DNA of 64,000 nt, from NCBI GenBank assembly GCA_025716855.1, contig JAIXMQ010000006.1, positions 547,501-611,500 of the forward strand, written 5' to 3'. Under the pieces are notes generated by a model. It was given only the letters and a program-made list of their open reading frames with translations, did no database searches and was not told the DNA's origin. This document shows, piece after piece, positions 1-10,255 of this stretch. Positions within the stretch are counted from its first letter, which is position 1. Every line of letters begins with the position of its first letter. The translations under genes were made by a program, and so were the position numbers. The DNA is from Pilaira anomala (lineage: Eukaryota; Mucoromycota; Mucoromycetes; Mucorales; Mucoraceae).

Positions 1-475
1 AGACAGCTGACAGTGTATGTAAATTATCTAAATTCTCAAAGATCACAGTTGCAATGTAATTTATAGTATTATGTGATAAAGTTATAAATAAATAAAAAGA
101 CGCGGCTTTAATTATATTCCTCATTTTAGAAAAAAAATAGTCGATGTCAGATATGTACGTTCTAAAAAAGATGTAATAGCCAATATTTTTATATGAAGAA
201 TACAAGAGCAAATGTAAGAGTGAAACGAGGTTTCTTGATACTTAAAATATCTACGATCGGTGCAATCTCTTCATATCCGGATGCGAAGGATATACCATCC
301 TAAAAAGAATGCTGCCTTGTTGTGAATATATCCGACAAAAGTTTTCTTTTAGTACTCATTCTCACGAAGTCAAATTTGCCACTATACATATAAAAGAAAA
401 ACGATAGTTTTTTTTTTCTTTTTTTTTTTTTTTTTACTTTATATCTTCTTTAAATCATCTACTCAGACACACAAC
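1..475 (+). promoter_or_regulatory. upstream region of the secreted repeat-protein gene
   Basis: No open frame with coding character is visible here. The sequence has a TATA-like box (tatacatataaaag) at about 384-397, about 80-90 bases before the ATG at 476. A long T-rich tract on the coding strand follows at about 408-436. TATA plus poly(dT) just before the start recurs in this window and fits a fungal core promoter. No binding sites for named regulators were recognised. Confidence 0.45.
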
Positions 476-1321
476 ATGCGTATTTCAGTTGCTCTCTTAA
501 CACTCATTGTTCCAGTTGTATTTGGTGCTGCCATTAAACCAAGTACCGAAGGTATTGCTATTATAAACCATAAAGACAACCAAGGCGTGATGGGATATAT
601 CAGAAATGTATTTCAAAGAAGCCAGGAAAATGACGAAAATTTTAAAAAAGACTCACACGGTGGACATCATGACCACCATCATCACGATCACCATCACGGT
701 GGCCATCACGGTGACCATAATTCTTCAGACGGTTCTTCCGGTCATCATGGCTCAGACAAATATTCCAGTCACCACAATTCAGACGCTTCTGTCAGCTCTA
801 CCTCAGACACTTCCGCCAGCTCTACTTCAGACACTTCTGTCAGCTCTACCTCAGAGACTTCCGCCAGCTCTACTTCAGACGCTTCTGTCAGCTCTACTTC
901 AGACACTTCCGCCAGCTCTACTTCAGACACTTCTGTCAGCTCTACCTCAGAGACTTCCGCCAGCCCTACTTCAGACACTTCTGTCAGCTCTACCTCAGAG
1001 ACTTCTGCCAGTTCTACCTTACAGACTTCCGCCAGCTCTACTTCAGACACTCTTTTCACCAGCTGCACCTCAGACACTTCTTCCAGCTCTACGTCAGACA
1101 CTTCTTCCGCCAACTGCACCTCAGACACTTCTTCCAGCTTTACCTCTGAGACTTCCGCCAGCCCTACCTCTGAGACTTCCACCAGTTCCACCACAGACTC
1201 TTCTTCCAGCCCTGATATATTCTATACTTATGTAGTCTCTGTTCCTGTTCCTGAAGTGCCAGTCTATACTTATGTGTACACATATGTTGTTACGCCAGAT
1301 AACGTTACATCAGTTATTTAA
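476..1321 (+). CDS. secreted His-rich, Ser/Thr-repeat protein (281 aa)
   Basis: Single-exon ORF with a clear N-terminal signal peptide (residues 1-19, MRISVALLTLIVPVVFGAA), so the product probably enters the secretory pathway. Residues about 60-85 are extremely His/Asp/Gly-rich (HHDHHHHDHHHGG type), which could bind metal ions. Residues about 100-240 are some 18-20 degenerate copies of an 8-residue unit, S-S-T-S-[DE]-T-S-[AVS], a likely O-glycosylated stalk. The last 35 residues are Tyr/Val/Pro-rich (YTYVV, VPVPEVPVYTYV). I see no clear GPI signal. Long ORFs in other frames of the repeat are artefacts of its 24-nt period. A poly(A)-signal-like aataaa lies about 10 bases after the stop. Cell-wall or extracellular function is inference; I recognise no specific family. 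Confidence 0.75.
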   Translation: MRISVALLTLIVPVVFGAAIKPSTEGIAIINHKDNQGVMGYIRNVFQRSQENDENFKKDSHGGHHDHHHHDHHHGGHHGDHNSSDGSSGHHGSDKYSSHHNSDASVSSTSDTSASSTSDTSVSSTSETSASSTSDASVSSTSDTSASSTSDTSVSSTSETSASPTSDTSVSSTSETSASSTLQTSASSTSDTLFTSCTSDTSSSSTSDTSSANCTSDTSSSFTSETSASPTSETSTSSTTDSSSSPDIFYTYVVSVPVPEVPVYTYVYTYVVTPDNVTSVI

Positions 1322-1468
1322 TTTAATTAACAATAAAAGCATATTTATAATAATGATAAGTAGAATGACAGTTTTATTATTTTATGTGTGTTGTGTATGT
1401 GTGTGGTGTATGTGTGTATTAAAATGTTTGGAGCTATAAAAGATATATATATTTATTTATTTATTTAT

Positions 1469-2285
1469 TTAGCTTTGAATAATTTGGGTGTAAAAATATG
1501 AACTTACAATAGCACAAATGGTATCCATAGAATGCGAAATTCGATCATCTTCAAGTACAAAAGAAAATCTAACTTGTCTTGTTGTATCTATCACAAATGC
1601 AGCTCGTCGCGATAATCCAGTTTCGATATTAATTACATTGAAATGTTGAGACACAGAACGTGTTGTATCGGAAACTATGAATGATGAGTTCATTTAGTAA
1701 TATAAAATTAAAGTATGCGTATATGTGAGTTTATTTACGTAGCGGGAATGATGGTGTAAATCCTGGAGCGGATTGACTCAAGTACGCTGTATGAACCATC
1801 TCCGTATCTGTTGACATGGCTAATGGCATAGTATTTAATGATTGAAATCTGTCAAAATGATTACTAAAAATAAAGTTAGTACCACAGCAATAAATTAAAG
1901 GAAACTTGATGTTTTTACTTTATCCTTTGTAAATCGTTATTAGCACTAGGTGCACTAAAGAAAAAAATGTCTAAGTATTTTTTTTTTTTTTTTTTTTGCG
2001 TAATATTTTTTAAAGTAAAATAACTTCTGTAACGTACAAATCGCATTCGTAGAAAAATAAGACAACGGCTTTATGTTTTGACAAGACTGTTGATAATTGT
2101 AACCGATTCAACTCATTGTTGAAAACAGCAGCACAATTAAAATCTGGTGCGACCATGTTTACACGGTTAGTTTGAAATACTGGATTCATTCCGCTTGATG
2201 ATAATTCTTGGCGTTCCTCATTTTCTACTCGACGTCTTTTTCGCACTTCGCAATCAATTGAAACAGGAATATTTGGTATCAACAT
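1469..2285 (-). CDS. peroxiredoxin-like protein lacking the peroxidatic cysteine
   Basis: Four exons on the minus strand (2285-2038, 1954-1919, 1848-1739, 1674-1469), with all phases compatible, give 199 aa. The intron between exons 2 and 3 has a perfect TACTAAC branch point. The product follows the AhpC/TSA fold: APDF start of the thioredoxin-like core, VVLFFY strand, NDLQ helix, MSTD strand, LSDTTRSVSQHFNV and a C-terminal AAFVID strand. In active typical 2-Cys enzymes the motif after FFYPLD is FTFVCPTE; here it reads FAPSANND, so the catalytic Thr and Cys are both replaced. The C-terminal VCPAGW resolving-Cys motif is also absent. The Arg of the TRSVS segment is kept. A basic KRRRVENEER stretch precedes the domain. 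A non-peroxidase role (scaffold or regulator) is inference. The last exon could end slightly differently because a GTAAGT lies near 1505. Confidence 0.7.
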
Positions 2286-2722
2286 CGTAAAAAAAAAAAA
2301 AAAAAAAAAAAAATGGAACGAAAAGAGAAGAAAAAAAAATGAAATTATGGCTATTTTTTTTTAAAAATAAATATTACGACCTAGGATTTCGTGACCGGGA
2401 TTTTATTCTGTGTTTCTTTCAACATGATATCTTTACTTTTCTTTTTAAAATGATCCTTAACTAATCAGCAAGAAGTTGTTATGAAGAATGGGATAATATA
2501 AATACTATACTTAAAAATAGCGTCATTTTTTATTTTTGAATTAAAACACATATTCCTGCAAGATTTTTTTTTTCTTTTTCTTTTTGACATTTAGGTATAT
2601 TTAAAAGTGACTGTATTTCATTTTCGAGAAAAAAAATGAGAAGACAGCCACCAAGCTTTTCAGGAAAACTCAAGAATCAACTTGTCACTTTTCTTTACTT
2701 TTTTGTTTTTTTTTGACATAAA

Positions 2723-4855
2723 ATGGTTTTACAAGTTACTACCGCAAATAACGTTAAAGTCTATACCGTTTCAGGCGGTCTTGGTTCAAGATCTATTCCT
2801 GACTGGCTTGTACGTCAAAAGAAGAAGGCTTTAAAGAAAGATTTCGGTAAAGAGAGAGAGAAGAAAACTATAAACATATTATATTTTAAAAACGCTGCGA
2901 TCTAACTTGCTTTTAAATAATAGATTTCCGTACTCGAGTTGAGCTTATTCAAGATTTTGAGTTCCCTGAAGCTTCGAATCGCCTTAAAACCACACGCGAT
3001 GGTAAATTTGTTGTAGCTACTGGTACATATAAACCTCAAATGAGAGTTTTTGAGTTTGCTGATATGTCCATGAAGTTTGAGCGCCATACTGATGCCGAAA
3101 CACTTAATTTTGAGGTAAGATAAGTTTATTGGAGACCATGGACAAGTTTTATTTAAACATACAAAATAGATTTTATCTGACGATTGGACAAAACAAGCAC
3201 TTTTACAAAACGATCGTTCTGTTGAACTTCATGCACAAGGTGGTATTCATTACCGTACTCGTATTCCCAAGTTTGGTCGTGATCTTGCCTACCATTTCCC
3301 TTCTTGTGATCTCATGGTGAGTGCATCTGGATCAGAAGTGTACCGTTTGAATTTAGATCAAGGACGATTTTTGAATTCGATCCAAACTGATTCAGAAGAA
3401 GGTGTCAATTGTATTGAGATTAACCCAGCACATCAATTGTTTGGTATGGGTACAGCTAAAGGTACAGTTGAGTTATGGGATCCACGATCCAAGTCTCGTG
3501 TAGGACTTTTGTCTCAATTAGATGTACCTGCTCAATTTGGTCGAGACGATAATACAGCATTAGAAGTATCTGCGCTCAAGTTCCGTGACGATGGATTAAC
3601 AATGGGTGTAGGTACTACAACTGGTCATACATTATTATACGATTTACGTTCTACTGTACCTACTATTGTTAAAGATCATCAATATGGTTTCCCCATCAAG
3701 ACCATTCATTTCCATAAGGGCTCTCCTGGAGCCAATGATTCTGAAACAGGTGGTGATAAGGTTATTGTAGCAGATTGTAAGATTGTCAAGATTTGGGATC
3801 GTTCAAGCGGTAAACATTTCACTTCAATTGAACCCGAGACAGATATCAATGATGTGACAACAGTGGAAGATAGTGGATTAATTTTGACTGCAAATGAAGG
3901 TATTCAAATGGGATCTTATTTTATTCCTCAACTTGGACCTGCACCACGCTGGGCATCATTTTTGGAAAATATTACGGAAGAAATGGAAGAGAACCCCAAT
4001 CGCGATATTTACGACGAGTACAAATTTATTACTCGAAAGGAACTTACAGCACTTGGTTTGGAACATCTTATGGGTACCAATGTACTCAAAGCTTATATGC
4101 ATGGTTTCTTTGTCGATTTACGTTTATATGAAAAGGCTCGTTTGATTGCTAATCCATTTGCTTATGAGGATTATCGTGAACGTGCAGTCAAGGATAAGAT
4201 TGAAAAGGAGCGTGGTTCTCGTATTCGTGCAGTCAAACAATTACCTAGTGTTAATAAGCAATTAGCTAAACAATTGATGGCTGAACAAAAGAGCGGTAGC
4301 GGTAAAAAGAAACCTGATGTATTGGCAGATAATCGTTTCTCTGATCTCTTTGCTGATCCTGACTTTGAGGTTGATGAGAAATCTAAAGAGTTTCAATTGT
4401 TACATCCTTCTGTTAAACAAAATAGACATCATAGATCAGATGATGAAGAATCAGATGACGAAGTTGTTCAACAAGAAGAAGATACAGTTATGGATGAAGA
4501 TAGTGGATCAGAAAGTGAAGAAGATATTGTCACAAAGATTCGTAAGGAAAGAGGATTAGAAGTACGTGATAGAAAACAAACTTCTACATCAATTCGTACT
4601 GGATCTGGTCAAAAGAAACGTGGACCAGAGATGCGTATGGGTACAATGGGTGGTAGAATGACTAGTAAGAGTGAAGGAAAGAAATCATTTGGTTCAAGAT
4701 TACAATCAGATGATAATCGTCGTAAGAACGAAGGACACAAAATGTCTCGTACTGCTATGGGTGGTATGGAAATGTCATTTACACCTCAATCTGGTAAAAG
4801 CAAAAATAGTAAAGGAGATGATAAGAATAAGAACAAGAACAAACGTCGTGCATAA
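2723..4855 (+). CDS. ENP2: ribosome biogenesis protein ENP2/NOL10
   Basis: Three exons (2723-2846, 2924-3114, 3170-4855) give 666 aa. Enp2/NOL10 is a nucleolar WD40 protein of the 90S pre-ribosome, needed for 18S rRNA processing. Family signatures are strong: SIPDWL near the N terminus, ELIQDFEFPE, ATGTYKP, EILSDDWTK at an exon junction, RIPKFGRDLAYH, SEVYRLNLDQGR, GTTTGHTLLYDLRS, KDHQYGFPIK, LGPAPRW and AYMHGFF. The C-terminal third is charged, with acidic DDEESDDE runs and a Lys/Arg tail typical of nucleolar factors. The gene is divergent from the peroxiredoxin-like gene across about 440 bases, so the two may share a promoter region. Length is close to the family norm. Identification is secure. 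Confidence 0.95.
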
Positions 4856-5062
4856 ATCTATCTTTAATATTCATTCCCCACACACATTTCACTTAGACTT
4901 TATTCCTTTTTTCTTTTTTTGTATTGCACACACACACACTTTCTCATCACTTTTCTCTTTTATAATTATATCATTCCTTGTACCATGCTAGTTCACCCTA
5001 TAAACTGTGACTCGCTTGTAAATTTAAAAAAAAAATTGAAATAAACAATCATAAAAATAAAA

Positions 5063-5480
5063 ATGTCTTCTCTTTTTTATAATATGATGAGCTTTCAAGA
5101 GCAGGTAAACTTAAATATATGTGTATAAAAGGAATCTAATCACCAACATGTAATATAGTTGAATGATTTACAGTTAAAATCTATTGGGTTTTCACCATCC
5201 AATATATTACTATCTCAAAAGATTTACGGTGATTTAGTGTTAGCAAAGAAATGGAATCATGTAGAGTACAAGCCAATAAAAGAATTAGACATTTGTATTT
5301 TCATAGCTATTGAACCTGAATCAAATCAAGATCTAACGCTTCTTCCTGTCTATCAAGATACAACCCAGTTGTCATTAGAACGGTAAGAGGGAAAAAAATG
5401 ATATTTAGGAATTTTACTTTTACTAAACAAACGTATTCCAGCATATCCGAAATATTTGAAATATTATCCCCACTAGAGTA

Positions 5481-5520
<40 letters not shown>

Positions 5521-5655
5521 TTGTAACAAATTTATTGATACATTACATGTAATAGAAAATTGACATTAGCAATCTATTCAACAGATTCTACTATTGTGTA
5601 TTATCATTTAAGTAAAGGCTTAGTTAAACCAACTGAGCGCAATCAACCTAAATAA
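5063..5655 (+). CDS. SEN15: tRNA-splicing endonuclease subunit Sen15
   Basis: Four short exons (5063-5104, 5159-5382, 5442-5477, 5556-5655) encode 133 aa. Sen15 is a small structural subunit of the heterotetrameric tRNA-splicing endonuclease (Sen2-Sen15-Sen34-Sen54). Family-like features are the WNHVEYKPI strand, the LDICIFIAIE strand and the diagnostic C-terminal stretch TLAIYSTDSTIVYYHLSKGL. The second exon opens directly with TTG after the acceptor, and the third exon is only 36 nt. The stop codon lies inside the 3' end of the opposite-strand gene at 5648-6394, so the coding regions overlap by 8 bases. The gene is close downstream of ENP2, in the same orientation. Confidence 0.85.
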
Positions 5656-6394
5656 ATCTTCCTGTTCTTCTTACTGTTTTAGTTAAAGCAATAGCACTAA
5701 TCAATGAAATAAACACATTGGAACTTCCTACTTCCTGTAAAGCTTTGTATGTATATCGTGAGCCAGTACTATTCCAATAGGCATTAAAGTGAGCCCATGT
5801 TTGTCCAACAGATGAAAGAGTCAATACTAATAAAGCTGATCTTTCTGATGCTTGACGTCTTTCTTTTAAGGCAATTGCAGATAATAAACCTAAAGCGAAG
5901 TGATAAACACCCATAGTTTGAAATGAATCAATTGAAATTGCTGCCGTTTGTTCAATTTGGTATCTTAATGGTAACGATGAAGATGGTGATATAGATGGTA
6001 TAGTTATATATCTTTCTACAGTCTTTGAGGGCTTTAATAAAAGTGATCTTGCTGCTATTAGATGATACATCATATTTATAAGAAGAGGTAAATTGTTATC
6101 TTTAAAGATAAATCGTAAACTGGTCTTTGCAAAATATTTCGCGTGTCCAATCATAAAGTCCCTAGTGGATGGTACTTTATGGATAGCGTCGTCTAGAAAT
6201 ACTGGTAGAGTGGGTTGAATTGGAGGCTGTACCGTTTGACTTTCTCTTAAAGAGGTTGAGTCAATAATAGATTTCGGTAATGGTGGTGGACTATCTAAGT
6301 ATTTACTGGATTGTGAAGTTGATGAAGAAGACGACACTGAAGACGAAGGGTCTGATATAACAGAAGCAGTAGACATGTCTAGCGATTCAGACAT
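5648..6394 (-). CDS. hypothetical membrane protein (248 aa)
   Basis: Intronless ORF. The first 60 residues are Ser/Pro/Thr-rich and probably disordered (SSSVSSSSSTSQSS). After this come GHAKYFAKTSLRFIFKD and NNLPLLINMMYHLIAARSLLL, then likely membrane segments around residues 160-178 (MGVYHFALGLLSAIALK), 186-205 (ALLVLTLSSVGQTWAHFNAY) and 228-242 (VFISLISAIAL). I do not recognise the family; the pattern suggests a small multi-pass membrane protein, perhaps of ER or mitochondrial type. Its stop codon is interleaved with that of SEN15 on the opposite strand. The coding composition and clean ORF make it a likely real gene. Confidence 0.65.
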   Translation of the reverse strand: MSESLDMSTASVISDPSSSVSSSSSTSQSSKYLDSPPPLPKSIIDSTSLRESQTVQPPIQPTLPVFLDDAIHKVPSTRDFMIGHAKYFAKTSLRFIFKDNNLPLLINMMYHLIAARSLLLKPSKTVERYITIPSISPSSSLPLRYQIEQTAAISIDSFQTMGVYHFALGLLSAIALKERRQASERSALLVLTLSSVGQTWAHFNAYWNSTGSRYTYKALQEVGSSNVFISLISAIALTKTVRRTGRFI

Positions 6395-7699
6395 TGTTGT
6401 GTATATCTAATCTTAAGATAATAAAAATAAAAAAATAAAAGAGGTATTTTTTTTTCAGGGTATGTGGGGAAGAATATCCGGAAATCACATGTGAATAATT
6501 TAGTCCATCCACAGTCAATTGGAAAACTAATTGGTCATTTTTTGGTCACTTTTTTTTGGATTTATTTGGTCTTTTTACAATAATGCGAAGGGAAGTCATA
6601 ATCAAATATTTCTTTATCACGCCCTTTTCCGTACTGCTTTTACTTCAAGCAAAATACGTGGGTGTAGTTTACATTATCTTGGCCTTAAAGTTTAAGGTCT
6701 ACTTCATATATGTCCTTTTTTATCATGAACTTTTAAGCTTACAGCGAATTAGTCTTTCCATAATGAATAAAGTTAATTAACATCACGGTCTGCGATGTTT
6801 TTAGAGTCATGCTGAATTATCAAAAAGGGCTTTGATGAGTATCAGTCATAATCAATAGAAAGATATATAAAATCTCGTTGTATTTTTTTTTTTTCTTTTG
6901 ATGAATAGAGTGAGCAATTATAAGTACTATAGCTTTACTTTTTTAGAATTTAAAACATGCGTACATGTGTGAAGCGTGGTAAGGTACCGAGCTTTTGCAA
7001 TACTCCCATGATAACTAGAAAAACTTCAATCAAAATACTGTCCATTTCAGGCAGAGTATTTATTATGAACCTCACTGTTCATAACCTGAAGTAACTTCTA
7101 TATCTCTTCTTCACATTTAGCTTTCCTGTCAACTAATAGACTTCAGCGTCAAGGGTTCCTTATTTTCAATCGAATCAAGATTGCTCTCCCTGGGCTAAAT
7201 GTCTATTCTCTGAAGGTTAGAATTACACATAATAAAATGTGCCAAGCTCTACAGTGTATGTAGAGTGTGAAGAGTTTAAATTAATTTGATGTTGTTAAGG
7301 CAGTGTTTTTTGTCCACGAAGACCAGGATGTTAATAAAAGTAGTACGGGAAGCTACCAAAATCTTGAAACAAGTCCAATCGTAATTTATTCTCTCTGCCG
7401 TACAATCCCCCCGAGCTGTTGTTTTTTTTTCAGCTAAAAAGGAAATATTCCCCCATAAAGAGGGAAACAGATTCTTAAAAAATTATAAAAAAAAATCGGG
7501 CCGGGGGTTTTTTATATATAAAAACAAGTACTGCAGTTGTGGGTATTAAAGGAAACGACAAAAAAAAAAAAAAAAAAAAAATCATAGCCTCACGTGCATA
7601 GCCGAATATAAACAGAAATAAATTATGAACAGGGGAATCTCTTTCTCTTTTATTTATTTCTTTTCCCACAATCAAAAAAAAATAAATAAATAAATAAAC
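6395..7699. other. gene-poor interval with no supported gene
   Basis: Short ORFs occur, for example 6556-6780 (+) and 7475-7726 (-), but they are rich in Phe/Tyr/Ile from A/T runs and resemble no family. The last 100 bases before 7700 are the likely promoter and leader of the DUF962 gene; they contain A-runs and a tandem aaat repeat immediately before its ATG. Confidence 0.5.
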
Positions 7700-8172
7700 A
7701 TGCCAGATAATAAGGTTGTCAATCATAACTATACTAAACGATCTGAGCCAGTTGGTGGGTTCAAAACATTGAAATCCTTCTATCCTTTTTATTTAGGCGA
7801 ACATTGTAATGTTATCAATAGAAGACTACATGTTTTAGGTAAACAAAATAAAAAAGGGTACTACACAAATTAGGTTTTTACACAATTACAAACATAGGTA
7901 CCACCATTTCAATGACCGTCTTAATTTTGGCTATTAAAAAATCCCAGCCAAATCTAATATGGATTGGCTTAATTCAAGCTTATACTTTTGCATGGATTGG
8001 ACATTTCTTGTTTGAAAAAAAGTAAGGAAACTTTTTTTTTTTACTTTATTACTTTTGATCCATACACTGACTTAATACTAGTAAACCTGCCACATTCCGT
8101 TATCCTATATGGTCATTTCTTTGTGATCTGAAAATGTGGAGCGAAATTGTCACTGGAAAGCGTGCATTCTAA
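7700..8172 (+). CDS. DUF962 / Mpo1-like protein
   Basis: Three exons (7700-7838, 7898-8021, 8082-8172) encode 117 aa. The product matches the short DUF962 type: a FYPFYLGEH segment, then HxxxINRRLHxxGT with the conserved His/Asn/His residues, a hydrophobic helix (MTVLILAI), a YTFAWIGHFLFEKN segment and PATFRYPIWSFLCD-KMW. The yeast relative Mpo1 is an ER dioxygenase in phytosphingosine (2-hydroxy fatty acid) breakdown. The His residues of HxxxxNxxxH and IGH are the likely metal ligands. The short length resembles the bacterial-type subfamily rather than the roughly 170-aa yeast protein. Family assignment is firm, exact reaction less so. Confidence 0.85.
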
Positions 8173-9423
8173 TAAATCGGACACAACCAGCTTTTTTCTT
8201 CGTCTTGAAAAGATATTACTACGTAGTAATTAACCTTTACTCTTTTTTAATGTTCCTTGATTTTTAATCTGTATGGGTTCATATTCTAACTGAGAGGATT
8301 AACTTTTTTTATCCTACTCTTCTGATTTTATTTTTATATTTAAATAGTTCATATATGAGCATGTAGACATCTATATATATATATATATAAAAAGTCACTT
8401 GGAATTATGTTATTTTGAAATACCTTTTTGATATAATAAAGTTGGGACACTCGAGCTACAATCATATGCCCTTTTCATGTTTTCTACTTTTTGACAGATA
8501 TGCAATTTTGAACTGTTTAAATATACAAACAAGAAAAATTAAAGCATAAAGACATATTACTCTTGAGTTACGCATAATTTTGATAAATATAGTTTATTAA
8601 AGCTAAATCAAAAACAGAAAAAATGGTGCATCAATATAAACCTTTTCTTTATCAAATTTTTACTTGAATAAATTTATTTAATATTTCTTCTTTTTGGTCC
8701 ATTGTTATATCTTTCATCATTTGATTTTTATTTGCATTTTTAAGTAATACACAGTTGGTGTTTATTTCCAATGCATTTAAAGGCATTAACGAGAGTAAAG
8801 ACTTTTCAAATTAAGTTGAAGATAATTATATTTAAGATTCATTAAAAAAAAAAAAGGGATTACAAACAATTCTTTGACAAGATGATATAATACTAATCAA
8901 AGTAGACGTACTATATTTATAAAAAAACCCGCCAATACTGTATATAAAAAGAATAATCTGAGATGATCAGTATAGATCTATATGCTATGAGAAGTTACAA
9001 GAAATTCCTTCAGGTGGGTATTAAGCAAGTATGTATAATAGTTAGCAATTCAATGTTTTACTATATAAAAAAGGAATTTCCTCAAAAATCCTTTGATGAA
9101 TATTTAAGCTTGTAAGGAACAGATTACATATTCCTTCAGCTAATTGTTTTTTTTTATTGATCTACATATAATGATCAGCTAAGTATACTAAACTTTTGTT
9201 TTCGAACTACCTTCTTATTTACACAAAAAGCTTTTTTTATTGTCTGTGGTGTGTACTCATTTACTTTTTTGATATCATTAAACTGGTTCATAGATTCTAA
9301 CTGTCATCGTCTATTAATAAGCCGCATAACCTCTGTCTGTTTACCTGAATAATGCATGTATTTTTTATATATATATATATAATATGAAAGTCTTCCGCCA
9401 TATTAGCCAGTTGTGCTCTTTAT

Positions 9424-9456
<33 letters not shown>

Positions 9457-9545
9457 ATAAAAACTAAATTTTAATCGTGTGTATTTGATTCTCTTTTATT
9501 ATTCTTTGGTTTTTTAAAACGCTTCCTGAAAGAGATACTGTCATT
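8173..9545. other. AT-rich interval without a gene
   Basis: No credible ORF on either strand. It holds simple repeats: an (AT)n run near 8373-8390, another near 9367-9380 and a 31-nt T tract at about 9424-9454, shortly before the casein kinase relic. Confidence 0.5.
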
Positions 9546-10255
9546 AATGATAGATATTATTTAGAAGAAAACTAGGAACAGGAGGATACAGCCGTTGTAC
9601 ACCAAGGTAACAGAGTTAAATTTTTCTTTTTTTTTCTGCAAAAAAGTTACTTCCTATTTTGACATAGCATATGATTCTACCTTAAATATGCAAGTTGCTT
9701 TAAAGACTGAAAAACTGTCAGCAAATCGTCCCAGATTATCCCTTAAACGTGAATTGTACAACTTGGTCAATGTAGTTCCAGGATTTCCTACTAACTATGA
9801 CTTCTTTGAAGATAGCTCCAACCGGTACATGACTATGACTCTTTTGGGTGAGTCAATTGAAGCCAAGTTAAGAAAGTGTAACAATCGTATGAATTTGAAG
9901 TCGATCCTTATGGTAGCAGACCCACTTGTGAGTTTGATTCTTATATATATATATTTTCTGTATCTTCTTCTTTTTTTCTAACATTTAAGCTTGACCGTTT
10001 AAGAGAATTTCACAGTAAAAAGATAATTATTATGATAAATTACAATTGCGAATAATAAAAATCGTAAATTGAATTCGTCTGATTTTAATATTTTTTTTTT
10101 CTTTCTTTTAGGTTGTGTACATTATAGAGACGTCAGACCAGAAAACTTGTGATCTTTGGACTTGAATACGAACACTGTTCATACCTGGTTTATTTCGGTT
10201 TAGTTAACAAGATTGGAGAAACAGAAGGAAGAACCCTTACCTTTTGCAAGTAAAA
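9546..10255 (+). pseudogene. decayed casein kinase 1-like gene
   Basis: Conserved kinase blocks appear in order but in broken frames. A RYYLEE-KLGTGGYS glycine-loop segment lies at about 9549-9590 with a one-base shift. The next exon runs AYDSTLNMQVALKTEKL, with the ATP-binding Lys, then LSLKRELYNL, YDFFEDSSNRYMTMTLLG and KSILMVADPLLDRLREFHS. A last block, CVHYRDVRPENL, corresponds to the HRDVKPEN catalytic loop and carries an insertion and a stop. A faint tail (KIGETEGRT, ASKNFHQSK) reaches about 10270. Intron remnants between blocks keep splice-like ends, so the copy derives from genomic DNA rather than a retrocopy. The frameshifts make a functional kinase very unlikely. CK1 family assignment is confident. 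Confidence 0.8.

Noticed and set aside
606..1235. Long ORFs in the other plus frame (209 aa) and on the minus strand (769-1194) over the repeat gene
   Set aside because: They arise because the repeat unit is 24 nt, a multiple of 3, so every frame stays open. Only the 476-1321 frame has a signal peptide and natural domain layout.
7475..7726. Minus-strand ORF of 83 aa
   Set aside because: Mostly Phe/Ile/Tyr from A/T runs, and it overlaps the start of the DUF962 gene on the other strand.
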